64,000 nucleotides of DNA, taken from positions 8,146,001 through 8,210,000 of the forward strand of contig NC_066588.1 of the NCBI RefSeq assembly GCF_905475345.1, read 5' to 3'. The position numbers and the translations under genes were made by a program. This DNA comes from Vespula vulgaris. Taxonomy: Eukaryota; Arthropoda; Insecta; Hymenoptera; Vespidae. Shown in pieces: positions 38,216 through 50,271 of the stretch. Position 1 is the first letter of the stretch. Each line of letters opens with the position of its first letter. A model generated the notes under the pieces. It made no database searches. It was not told the origin of the DNA and was given only the letters and a program-made list of their open reading frames with translations.

Positions 38216-40717
38216 TATCAGAATATAATAGGAAGCGCTAAATAAATAATAAATTTATGTTATGTACACGTAACTAAAATAATTATGGAATAGATAAGAA
38301 ATATATAATTTTTAGATAGATAAATAGAAAAGTGTGAATATGCTTATATCACGTTTCTCATGTAATATTGAAATAATTACAAAAATTATAATATCGATAT
38401 CGATTATGATCAAATGTGCAATTCTTAAATATGATTAGTAATCCTTTATGATGAGCTTAGATATATACAAATATATTGTTTTATAAGATAGATAAATTAT
38501 TTACCACTGACAAAGAGAAAGATGAATCCTAAAAAACAGGCGTAAAATTACAATACGTTGAGAAATATATTCGAAAAGCAGAGTATAATATAAAAATAGA
38601 ATCGCCCGTTGACTTTACACAAGTGCAAAATATATGGACGACAAAGGACTGCCTACAAGTTTAACTCTATACCTATAAAGTTAGGTAGCGCGCAATATAA
38701 TTTCTTTTGTATTTGATTATGTATCAAGTGCAATCGTTTGTTAATTTCACTAAATAAAAAAAACTGCCTATAAATATAATTCTATATTTATAAAGTTAGA
38801 TGGCGCGCAACATCGTTTCTTTTATTTGTTAGCAGTTTCTATAATAAAAGTTCTAAGTCGCTGAACGAGTAAACTAAATCGAACAGTACTGCCATCTATT
38901 AATTCCAAATGAAACTAATTGTGTAAAAGTAATAATTCGACACCATTGAATCAAAAATTCTTCTTTAACGATGAATCAATGCATTTCTTATTATAATAAT
39001 GCTTGATAAGTAAATTACAGATCACATTGAAAGTAATGTCGATTTTGAAAAAAAATGAACAAAATATGTTTCTTTCTTTATTAAATATTTTAAATCCATT
39101 TAAAGACTTATAAATGATATATTCTTTGGATACACAATCTTTTAGCGTGTACAGTATAAAAGAAACAAGAATCAATTACATGTTAACATTTATAATAATT
39201 TTTAACAATTATATATATATATATATTCAGTGACACTGTTATGATAACTTCACGTTCCTTTAAATCTCATAAGATAAATATACCAATTTCTTTACTATCT
39301 TCTCAAACAATCTTTTATATCCGTTACCTTTATTACCAACATACGGTATAATGTTGGTATATTGAAAATTTATATGTATGAGCCTCAAGATTTCTCATAC
39401 GATTTCTACAAAATTAAACATTTAAGTAATATATTCCTTTTGAAATTTTGATTTTATAATTAATTCGTATATTTAATAATAACATTTACTTATAGTATTA
39501 CAGAAAATATAATCGTAATTTATTATATTTATATATGGTGTTGGATTATCGAGTGATTTTGTTAAGACATTTCGACTTAAGAAAATAAGTAAATAACGAA
39601 GAAATCGAAATATAAAAAATGTTCAATCGAATTTAACGTAATTATTTAGTAAATACGTTGGGAAAATATACGCAGCAAACAAGTAACGTTATCTCTGAGA
39701 TGGCTTGCTGTTTCTATTAGTGCAGATGCGTAACGAACATATTCATTCGTACGTTGCGTACGAAAATACATCCAACCCTTTGATTTTATTTTGATTTCTT
39801 CAATTACATCGTTATCCTTTTCATCTGGAGTAACGCTTGACGGATTTCTCATCGTTCTGTTGAACGTTTCAGGAAAGACTCTTTCAAAAAAGAAAAAAAA
39901 ACTATGGAAACAATTTTCCTTGAATAATACTCCAACAGATAAATACGTAAAGATGAAAAGTTTTTTCCAGAAAGGATAATAGGAGAATAAAATTTGGTGA
40001 ATGTATAAATAAATAGAATACTAATTGAAGATCTTTTAGTAAATCTATAGTATAGCTTATTTACGAACAATTTTCTTTAATTCGTTCTATGTGAGAGTTT
40101 TGATAGCTTCCGGCAGACTTCTAACGGTCTTTCGAAACTTTTTCTACGTGGACAGGATTCTCCCATAATGAACGTATTCGAAAACGTGTGGTATTAGAGA
40201 GAAAGAAAGAAAGAAAGAAAGAAAGAGAGAAAGAAAGAAAAAAAAGAAAGAATAACAGAGAGAGAGAAAGAGAGAGAGAGAGGGAAAGAGAGGACAGCTT
40301 ACGATGGTACTGTAAAATGTTTAACGAAGGACGAGACGAAGCGAGCATCGATGCTTCCGCGAGTATACATAGATGCTCGTGCCTTCGAGTACAAAGATAA
40401 AATCCACTTAACATGACTGAGATAGGACGAAGATGACGTGGTCGTGAGGTTCGTCTAAGCTCTCTGCCTTTCAAATCGGAGTTTGCATGCTCGGCTTACG
40501 TGTTGGTAGCGCCGAGCTATTGGCAAATCGGGATTCGAAGGAGCCACCTACAACGTTGCTGCTGCTCCTTCGTGCAAGTCTAAAGAAAAAGGCGAAGGTG
40601 GAGGCGGTTAAAGAGGTAGTAGCGAGAAAGAAGGAGGAGGATGAGGAATACGAGGAAGAAAAAGAGATGGTAAATCTGGAGGTGGAGTTGAACGAGGAAA
40701 CGAGCAACTTTCTCATA
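38216..40717. other. Gene-poor stretch between the RIOK3-like gene and the Delta domain
   Basis: The left part holds the 5' region of the RIOK3-like gene. A duplicated block lies at 38648-38827. AT-rich DNA continues to about 40.0 kb, then the composition changes. A (GAAA)n/(GA)n tract lies at 40197-40290. From 40440 the sequence is mixed, and open frames there (40471-40720) are Glu/Lys-rich on one strand and Ser-rich on the other, consistent with purine-rich simple sequence and not a gene. Confidence 0.6.
38648..38827. repeat. Direct duplication of a 65-bp block containing TAGCGCGCAA/TGGCGCGCAA
   Basis: Copy 1 (38648-38712) and copy 2 (38763-38827) are 115 bp apart. They share ACTGCCTA, then TCTATA..TATAAAGTTAG, then GGCGCGCAA-like and TTTCTTTT. 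The conserved GCGCGC core stands out in AT-rich DNA. The block lies upstream of the RIOK3-like gene and could be regulatory. Confidence 0.65.
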
Positions 40718-40766
40718 TAGACGAGCTTCTTCCTATCGGAATGTTTTGATAGGAAGAAGCCATCTA
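40718..40766. other. Strong short hairpin
   Basis: A perfect 13-bp stem (GCTTCTTCCTATC at 40725-40737 with GATAGGAAGAAGC at 40748-40760) encloses a 10-nt loop. With one bulge and one mismatch it extends to 40718-40766 (TAGACG pairing with CATCTA). It is about 49 nt in all, shorter than a usual animal pre-miRNA. A third TGATAGGAA copy lies at 40784-40792. Confidence 0.6.
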
Positions 40767-41633
40767 GGGGCTGAACTCAACCCTGATAGGAAATGATTGA
40801 TCCAGTCGAACGATTACACGGTAGGTACTACTTACTGCACTCGCAAAGATTGCATTCTGAATCATAATCTCGAACGTCTTTTATTATCGTGTGCGTTAGG
40901 GGAAAAAGAAAAAACAAAAAAATAAATAAAAGAAACAAAGAAAAGAAAAAAAAAACAAAAAGAAACGTAAGAGATAAATATTGAATCATTATTTTTTTCG
41001 TTATTAGTTAAAATCACAAAATTCTTCGTGCGAATTCCTATAAACACGATCTCTAAATGATTTTGTAGCCGAGTTAACGACTACCGGAGAGTTAAGTGGT
41101 TTACTTTTCTTTCTCTTAATTGCTTCTCGCCTGTAATTACGCTTAATTGTATTCAAAAAAGAATAAAGAGAAAGAGAGAGGGAGAGAGAGAAAGAGAAAA
41201 AGAAAGAGAAAGAGAGAAACGAAAGAGAAAGAGAAAGAAAAAGAAAAAGAAACAAAACAACGAAACATTGATCTTTAATTTTGATAAGACTAAGAAAGAG
41301 AAAATGAAGACTGACTTGTAGTTTCATTAAAAGAATAATTATCGGCGCTTCCAATTGGTATTACTTTGTTAATTAATGTAAAAAAAAAAAATTAATTTGC
41401 GTAGATGATAGAGAAAGAGAGAAAAGACAGAGAAAGAGAACGAGAAAGAAAGAGAGAGATAGAGAGAGAGATTTCAATTGCTATTACTTTATTAATTAAT
41501 ATAGAAACAAATGAACTTGCGTAGATGTTAGAGAGAGGATAGATGTTCGATGAGAGCGAAACGCCTAGAATTCTCAGGCATTAATAGATATTCTCTTGTA
41601 AAGACAAGCCTCGCCTTCTTCGTGAATCGCAAC

Positions 41634-41634
41634 A

Positions 41635-41678
<44 letters not shown>
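41634..41678. repeat. (GTC)n microsatellite
   Basis: About 15 uninterrupted GTC units, within the region downstream of Delta. Confidence 0.95.
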
Positions 41679-41679
<1 letters not shown>

Positions 41680-43985
41680 TCTTTCTTGTCGTTATCGTCA
41701 TCGCCTATATGGATTCCACGAATACGAGAATGCGAACTTTTATATAACGTTCAACGAGAAGTTCCGTTTATTTATGTAATACATTCTGTAGAGCGCTAGG
41801 AAATGAGCGCTTCGCTGCTTTTGCGACTTCCGGCTAAGAACGTGAATACCTGAGCAATTCGTTATTCATTCGGCTCTATAATTAGCATCGGCACTCGTTG
41901 TGGAAAAGTATTTTTTTTTTAATTCCTCTTTTTTCATTTTCTTACTCCTTGCAATAGAACTAGTTATATGTACTTGAAGCGAATATTCGAAGAGAAACTC
42001 GATCGAAGTCCCTCCCATGCTTACTTCCCAATTGTCTTTCTCCTGTAAAAAAAAAGAAAAGAAGAAAGGAAAAAAAAAATACAGAAAAGAAAAGAAGTAT
42101 CACTCGCTTCGTGACGAACTATAATAATACACGGATGAATCGTTCCATCGTTCGACTATCATTTTATCGTACGATCGACGACACGTATATCAGAAAAACA
42201 AGAAAAAAAAGAAAGAAAAGAAAAGGAAAAAAGTAGACCGCTCACTCTGTTTCTCAATCATTCCAGCGTATGTACTCTATGTGCATTCTAATGCACTAGA
42301 CGAGAATGCCAAGTTCCAGGAACGAAAGATGTTTAAGATTAGATGCTTAGGAAAGTTCAAAGTCGCAAAATCGAAGGATACTTAAGCGTAGGAAAAGGAA
42401 ATGTACTTTCGCATGATTTATTCCTATCGGCATTGGTCTAGGCGGATGATCTCAAAAGCAAAGAATACTCTATCGAGTACAGTACTGACATCATCCACGA
42501 AAGGAGGACTATTAATATAGTATATCCAAGAGAGCCGGTAGAAATATTCAAACTACACTCGAGAAGAGGACTAAGCTCGTAGTACATAGACTGCATACGC
42601 TCGCATAGAGAGAAAGAGGGAGAGGGGGAGTGAGAGAAAGAGAGAGACAGGTACACCTGCACGATGTAAAGATGAGAAGAGAGAAAAGGATGGGAGAAGA
42701 TCCGTGCCACTCGGTCATTGGTGAATGTACCGTGCCGTACCGTACCGTACCGTGCAGTATCGTGACGCTCTGCATCGTTGCATCGTCGATGCGACCTACG
42801 GCTTACGATCTTTTTTCCTCGACTTCTTTCCTCTCCCTATTCCCCTCAGCCCCTTCATCATCCGTCCCTTTCTAGCATAGTCTCCACGAAGTCACTTTAT
42901 TTATGTTACGAGAAATCGAGCCGATATCGCGAACTCCCTCTTCGAGTTCTCGTAACGAACGAAACGTTTCATCGATCTATACGATCGTCCTGCGATCCAA
43001 TCTTTCACGTAAAATCACCTCATCAACAGACACGAGCTAACCGATCAATGAAAAAATATAATTACAGACGATTACAATTACTATTACCTGTACGTTCGCA
43101 TAGGTAGTTTGGTTAAATTTTGTTTGGTTTAGCGAACTCGCGAGTTTAGCGCGCATTGACCCTGACATTGAAGTGGATCGCAAAGAGGGCATAAACTTAG
43201 CGGCACTTGGCACTCTGAGGTCAGATGGTAGCACCTCCGGGCTCGAGGATTCCCTCTCGAAAAAATATCGGAGGTACCGAGCAAAGCGAGAGTCGGAGTT
43301 GAGTCGAGTCGAGCCGAGTCCAGTCTCCAAGATGGTGAGACTCTTCTCTTCCTCTTTGCGCTTGCTTACGTTTCCTCCCTTCTCTTCGGCCATGCCAGAC
43401 GTTTAGGATATGGATAAAACAACGGTGGTAGTCTTCTACTAGACCGTTAAACTACGATCGCTTGCTATGAACGCTTAAACATTAGACAAGTAGACAAGGT
43501 ATAGTCTTCATACTGTAACAAATTTTAATTAAGTTTTCATTATACTAATTAGATATTTTTCTCAGGGTTTCTCAACCTATGGATGTTAAATTTTTAATGA
43601 ATCCACGAAATGATAACTGTTACCTTACGTCAAAGTAAGGAACGTTATTAATTTTTAAGATACTTTCAATAGATTCACGCAGAATGTTTTTGCAAGTTCG
43701 CGAGAATATCGTTGGAACAATCGTATCTCTAAAATGAAACTAAAATAACATACAGTGATTTTAATCCAGCGATTTCTTAAAAATTGAATATTGCAAACAT
43801 GCAATATTATGGATCCCGCGATATCACTCCAAACAAATGTATCGTCCACACGGCAGAAAGATTGAGAAATATTGATTTTTCTTATCACGTCAACGATAAA
43901 AACATCAATCAAAATTCGATGGAATTTTATAAAAAATCTTGGATTGTACCGTTCGAATCGATAACATCACATTCGACAAAGTTCA

Positions 43986-44291
43986 CGTGGGAAAAGGTGT
44001 AAATTACAGGATATTTGACTATCGAACGTCATTTCTTTTGTGTTTCTCCTATCCTCTGATATCGTGGGACATTAAGCATCCATTTGCCGGGGAGCGAACG
44101 CCCGACCACGGATTTCCGTTCGGCGATCAAAACGAACGAACAATTGCGGAAGCAAATGGCCTATGTTGGCGTCTGTTAAAAGGGCCACACGGGCCACGAA
44201 GCGACTCATGTACCGGTTGTCGATGATAATGGACCGGTTCGATTTGTAGCACTCGCTAGGTGCTTGAACGTACATAGGCGAATCGTGGGAA
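43986..44291 (+). promoter_or_regulatory. Pair of Su(H)/CSL consensus sites downstream of Delta
   Basis: CGTGGGAA occurs at 43986-43993 and 44284-44291, same orientation, 298 bp apart. It matches YGTGRGAA, the known high-affinity site of the Notch effector Su(H). They lie about 6 kb past the Delta stop codon. Regulatory use is inferred. Confidence 0.35.
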
Positions 44292-44337
44292 ATCGATCCC
44301 GAATAACATCCGCCAATTAATTTTTTCGCGCTACAGT

Positions 44338-44341
<4 letters not shown>

Positions 44342-44388
<47 letters not shown>
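44342..44388. repeat. (GA)n microsatellite
   Basis: About 23 uninterrupted GA units, followed by a GGGGAGGGGG-type G-rich stretch. Confidence 0.95.
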
Positions 44389-44389
<1 letters not shown>

Positions 44390-45005
44390 CCGGGGAGGGG
44401 GAAAGAGAGAGAAAAGTGGTTTTTTTCTCGGACCATAATAGGATCACCACGAAATACTAATTTCGATGGCGGGCCAGGAAAAAGATTAACATGTTTAATT
44501 TATTTATACAAGGATCTATGGTAAATCGATTACTTTTTTAACTTTTCAACGAGATCAAATATGTACGTTACTCTAACAGATGACCGATTTCGTCGATCCA
44601 TTATTAAATAAATGAACGATAAAAAGAGATATTGGCAAATTGGAAAAACACATCTCTCTGTGTGTGTAGGCGTGCGCGTGTATTTAACGTAAGAAATAAA
44701 CGATATTTTTTTTTTGTTTTCATAACGACAGGACAAGTATTCTCTCGATGGACAGAAGTTGAAATGCAAAATGTATTCGCCATGAAAAACGAGATATTCG
44801 CGCGCGTAGTAGTCTAGCAACTTCTTCCACCATGGATATTCCTTCTGGCAGAACAAAAAGCGGCACGTAGCAAGAGAGCACACGCTCGTTTCACCTTGCG
44901 CACGGTGCATGCGTCGTCGCGATAACGTAAGCATCGTAAGGTAAGCGCGTGTATGCACGCGTGCTGAAGCGAGAGGAAGAAACATAGGGCGTATGTATTA
45001 TGTGT

Positions 45006-45010
<5 letters not shown>

Positions 45011-45056
<46 letters not shown>
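45011..45056. repeat. (CT)n microsatellite
   Basis: CT units with one early TTT interruption; the strand polarity is opposite to the array at 44342. Confidence 0.95.
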
Positions 45057-45058
<2 letters not shown>

Positions 45059-45276
45059 ATATCTTTCTTTATATACGTGTATGTATGCGTGTTACACGAT
45101 GTAACGACGTCTTTCGTGGGACTTTCACTTGCCCTCCGCTTCGGCATATCGGTCTGGCAAACTTTATAACTACTATACGTGGTACAGCGTTAAGGATCTT
45201 CCTCCTCCACTTCGATCATCAGCCTTCTCTTCTCGAATGGAGAAGCTGTAGCTTCTTTCTTTTTCTCTCTTTCTCT

Positions 45277-45304
45277 CTCGCACACACACACACACACACA
45301 CACA
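45277..45304. repeat. (CA)n microsatellite flanked by CT tracts
   Basis: (CA)n bounded by CTTTCTCTCTCG on the left and CTTTCTCTCCG on the right, a compound array. Confidence 0.9.
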
Positions 45305-46521
45305 TTCTTTCTCTCCGTCTCTTCTCTTTCTCTGATCGATTCGTACTTGGAATATTGAGATCTTGCAGCTTTTACGTAACGAAAGAAGTTCAATTAATTA
45401 ATGCGACGCGTAGAAATTATTTACAAAACGTTTTAATCGATCATCACACGAACTCTGATGTTTCTGCGAATAAATAAATTATTTACTTGTAAAATCTTTT
45501 AAAGATCGATGTAATAGATCGAAGTCTAAACGATATTAAAATTTCATTGAGAAGTAGAAAAGATAGCAATTCATATATTACAATCGCGTATTCATGTTGT
45601 TATCAGATATCTATTGCTCGTGCCGCGATTGTTAATATTTGATATGTACGTAAATAAGTAATCAAAGTTTATTCGCGTATGTCAGATCTATTTGTATTGA
45701 ATATCTAGTTATACTGAATTTACAAAGAATCAAAGCTACATACGTACGTCAGATGTTAATTCTGCGAATTGTGGTAGATCTTGTACGTTGATTATATTCG
45801 TATCAATATATCTACAAATCGTTTCTCATTATAAAAAGGGGGAGAAAATCCGGACAGGCGTTGTCACGAACGGTAAAAGGAGGATGAAGGAGTTACGAAG
45901 TAGGAAGGACGATGAGGGATGGTTAGAGGGGGAAACGAAGAAACGAAGAATGCTACAAAGGTTCGTTCGTAATGGCTTTGCAACGGTGGAGCAAGTAATA
46001 ACCATCGCGTAATAACCAACGACACGATGAGTCTTGGGTAGGCAGCCGATGTGTCTCGTTCTTTCGAGTACTTTCACGAGTTTCCCTGACTGTTGTCTGA
46101 TATGTGTATGTGTGTATGTATGTGTGTACGCGCGCGTGTTTCTATGTATATGCATACGATATCTTTTTCTATGTTCAATATGTATACCTTTCAAAGATGT
46201 ATGCTTATGATTGAATTCGGAATAGAATATATTGAAGAAGCTTCGACTTTCGTCAATTAATTAATAAGATTCTTACCCTTAATCGTATTACGATTTAATT
46301 GGAATGTCTTTCGTGTTTTTTCTTTTCCTTTTATTTATTTATTTATTTATTTATTTTTTTGTTCTTATTTGTATCACATAGAAGTAATTGACTTTAAGCA
46401 GATTCTGAGAAATATGTGATTTATTAATAAGAGATAATAATGTTGTCGATCGAATGATCCTACCTTGGCGGATGTAATTTAAAGAGAGGGGGAGAGTGCG
46501 TGTGTGTGTATAAAAGAGAGT

Positions 46522-46526
<5 letters not shown>

Positions 46527-46572
<46 letters not shown>
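46527..46572. repeat. (GA)n microsatellite
   Basis: About 22 GA units following a short TG run at 46499-46510. Confidence 0.95.
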
Positions 46573-46576
<4 letters not shown>

Positions 46577-46949
46577 AAAAAATTACGATTTACAAGGGAC
46601 CATCAAGGCAAAGAGCCAGTCGAATTATCTCGTTTCGTTCCCAAGAGATGCGGCTTCCTCCTTTGAACTCGGTTTCGAAGGAACCTTTCTTTCCCGTCTT
46701 TCGTAGCCTCGTCGATCGAATAGGATAGATTTAAATTTCGTCGTTCGTAAAAAAGGGTATATAATATGTAAAACGCATTGTTTTTTCAATATATCCTTAT
46801 TGATCCTTGACTGTCGTCTGCGTGACATAGTAATATTGACAATTCTTCATCTATTTACACGTTCCTAAGCAATGATGGTGACGACGAGTATGATGGTCAT
46901 GATCGTGATAATATAATAATCGATGCATGATAGTTAATAAATACTAGTA

Positions 46950-46964
46950 GTAGTAATAATAATA

Positions 46965-47029
<65 letters not shown>

Positions 47030-47032
47030 CAT

Positions 47033-47065
<33 letters not shown>

Positions 47066-47100
47066 AATGATAATAATCATAATAATAATCACAATAATAA
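46950..47100. repeat. Compound (AAT)n and (CAT)n array
   Basis: AAT units to about 47029, then CAT/TCA units to 47063, then mixed AAT/ATC units. The C appears as a point change within AAT units that was then amplified. Confidence 0.9.
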
Positions 47101-47945
47101 TAATACTTATAACAATACAATTTTAATACAACTATACACATGTATTCGTCATGTATTATATTTATATCTATTTTATAGATCGTACATTCACGTATAAACA
47201 TGTAATTTTTCTTTTCTAGTTCTTTTTTTTTTGTTTTTTTGTTTTTTTTTTTATTATTTTTCTCTTTTCTTTATGCGAACGGAAGATGATTATTTTTCAA
47301 AGTCACCTCGTGTGATATTTCAGCACAAGGATCGCGTAGAAACGGAATGAGCACGAGAGTACGCGCTGCCCCACGGAGTTTACTCTCAAGGAAAAACAAA
47401 CTCATCGGTGTGGACGTTGTATAAATTTGAAAAGGTCGCGAAAGAGGCGGAAGAAGTGAAAAGAGGCAGGAATCAGGAATGATCGATCGCTCGTATGGAA
47501 GGCGACGACGTATATCAAATCGTTCAAAGAAGTGTAAGTACAAAAAATGACAACAGCTTTATTACACATTATATTTATATAATATAATCGGTCTTATGTA
47601 CGTGATTCGTCTCGCAGATTAGGATTACCGGGGTTTTCATTCTTTTACTTTTTCGTTTTCTTTTCGTTTTTTTTTTTCTACCCCACTCTCTCCCTCTTAT
47701 GAAAGAGGGACGATACAAAATCGATTCCGCCGATCCTCCAAACATTACCGGTTTTTCCATCACTTTGTTGAACCGCGTACGATAATTATAATAATTAAGC
47801 GCGTAGGTCCTTCGTTAAGTCGCGCTGATCAAGACCCAAAGCCTGTGTATGACTTAGTTGGTAGAGTTGTTCGTTTATTTTAATTATTATTATTATTTAT
47901 AACAGGAACATCATCGAATCTTTGTTCGTTATATCGTCATCGTAC

Positions 47946-48122
47946 GTTTCTATATATACATATATATATATACACATACATATATATGTATATACATACA
48001 TACATACATACATACATATAATATATATATACATATACATATACATATATATACATACATATAATATATATATGACTATATATACATATATATATATATC
48101 TATATATATATATCTATATAAT
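47946..48122. repeat. TA/CA-type low-complexity array (ATAC and TATA units)
   Basis: Interleaved (TA)n and (TACA)n units; any reading frame gives Tyr/Ile/Thr/His repeats. A second, similar stretch lies at 48656-48745. Confidence 0.9.
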
Positions 48123-49381
48123 CGTCATATCTCATCACTTTCACATCAGCATTATCACCATCGGCATACTGATTCATTATACGCGATAATAATCATTCAT
48201 AAATAAATTAATTAATCGTTATTAACCGTGCGGAAACAACACATATTCATCGCATTTCTCGTACCATCGACGGCCGAGGATAACGAGCGTTCTTCCTTTT
48301 TTTTTTTTATTTTTTTTTTCTTTACTCGTCGAACTTCAATCTCGTCGATGAAAAAAGAAATATACAGAAACGATAGTATACCGAAATGATTGGTGCGATC
48401 CGATCGAATGGATACGAACACGCATCGTTTGCGCTGTTAAACCAAAAGGAAATCTAGCCGTACTAATTTTTTTGGTTTGCCAGTATTACGATACACGCTC
48501 GCAATCAATTAGACGGATCCATTCGAATTTTATCGAATTTTGCTATACTCAATACTAAAAGAAAAAAAAAAGAACACACCAAAAAAAAAAAAAGAAAAAC
48601 ACTCGAAATAATCCATTCCGTTGTTGATACATTACCGATGACGACGGCGGTATTTTTTATACATACATATTTATATGTATATATATGTGTGTATATATAT
48701 ACATATGTATACACATATATACACATTAGATAATTTATATACACATAAGTCGCGATTAGTTTTAAGAACGAGAAACGATGGAATTTTTTTGTTTCGCCGA
48801 ACACGTGCGCAATGCAATTAAGCGATAAACAAAATGGTTTTTTTTTTTTTATCAACGAAGAGGAAAGCCGATCGATGGCGATTGGGAGTTCATCGAACGA
48901 ATTTCGAATCTCCTGCGCGTAGAAAAAAAAACGAGGTCGCTGTATTATACCTCGAATCACCAAGCCCTAAACGGAAATAGGTTTTCCATTCTTTTTTTTT
49001 TTTTTCGTTTTCTTTTTTCTTTCTTTCCCTTCCATCGCGCGAAATATGAGAAATAAAATCTTTCGTTCGTCGTTTCTTGGGTCACCTTTCTTACTCTAGG
49101 TATTTTCTTTTTATATTTTAAAAGGGATAAAATTCGAATCGATTTTCGTTCTTTATCCCTTCGATATTTTTTTATAGGTGTAAGATGTAAGAAGATGTTA
49201 GTATTCAATGGTAAACAATTCTAGTACGATCTAACAGATTCAGCATATTTTAAGCGATTCATGCTATCTACAGAAGGAGACCCAAAAAGTGTTTTCGATT
49301 TTTCCCATATTCGCGCGAACGAGCAAGAGGTCGAATATTTTGATTCGAATTCGTAGCAAACCTCTTCTCCTTCTTCTCATA

Positions 49382-49455
49382 TGCATACATACATGCGCGA
49401 GCACACAAACACACGCACACGCACACACACACGCACATACACGCATACACACATG
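49382..49455. repeat. (CA)n-rich array
   Basis: CACACG/CACACA units mixed with CATACA units and a few GCGAG interruptions. Confidence 0.85.
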
Positions 49456-49603
49456 CGAACATTCGCGATCATACACGTACGCATTAATACAAGCTTGTTC
49501 TCCGTTACCATATCGCGTCGTAGATAGGACAAAGCACGGTCACGCAATTGAAAAAAGAACTAGTGGAACAATGATAATGCGATACAATATAATAATGTCG
49601 ATA

Positions 49604-49625
49604 ATATAATAATAATAAAAATAAA

Positions 49626-49657
<32 letters not shown>

Positions 49658-49697
49658 TGATGATAATAATAATAATAATAATAATATTAATAATAAT

Positions 49698-49749
<52 letters not shown>
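49604..49749. repeat. (AAT)n microsatellite, imperfect
   Basis: About 48 AAT/AAT-like units with short GAT and ATT interruptions. It lies within 700 bp of the Delta stop codon and may be transcribed as part of the Delta 3' UTR. Confidence 0.9.
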
Positions 49750-50271
49750 GCAATCGTAATAATAGTAAATAACAATAATAATAAATTAGTTCTGTACAAA
49801 GTTTTGCTTCGAGCATGACAATATTATTAACATCTAAAGACGGGTAAGTGGCTAATACGCCAACCGCCCCCACAGCATATCGTTACTTTATTAACTCGAT
49901 TCACGAGCTTCTATTTAGTTAGTCCGTCGCTCGACTCGACGAGAGATCTTAATGATTATCTCACCGTCGTTGTCGTGGTCGTCGTCTTCGTCAATGTCAT
50001 CGTCATCGTTGTTCCTCTCGTCGTCATAAATAAGACGTGGTCGAGGAAACACGAACGAAGAATCTGTAAGTCTTTCGAAGAGTTGTTTCAACGAACGCAT
50101 CGATTCACAGTTAAAGAAGAATGAGGATCAACGCGATCTCTAATGCGCCGGGTAAAACGAGAGAAAAATGGGGAAAGAAGAAAAGAAAATACAAGTTCGT
50201 GATTCGCGCGCGGTCTAATTGATTCGTGTCCCAAGCACGCGTTCTTTTATGCGTCACAGTATTATTCGAGG

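Larger units (their letters stand above)
40767..50271. other. Ten-kilobase region downstream of Delta
   Basis: No protein gene is supported in this stretch. It should hold the Delta 3' UTR at its right end; the nearest canonical poly(A) hexamer on the minus strand is at 49887-49892, with others near 47873 and 47556. It is crowded with microsatellites: GA, CT, CA, TA, AAT, CAT, GTC and A/G-rich tracts. Many open frames here are simple-sequence artefacts. Two perfect CGTGGGAA sites are noted separately. Confidence 0.6.

Noticed and set aside
39646..39852. Minus-strand 68-codon frame (MRNPSSVTPDEKDND)
   Set aside because: Composition is somewhat protein-like but there is no family resemblance, no flanking splice site I could defend and no neighbouring exon.
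47836..47874. tRNA-like 5' half (GCCTGTGTATGACTTAGTTGGTAGAG)
   Set aside because: It resembles a tRNA D-arm, but no anticodon arm, T-arm (GTTCGA) or acceptor partner follows; AT-rich simple sequence begins instead. At most a SINE or tRNA fragment.
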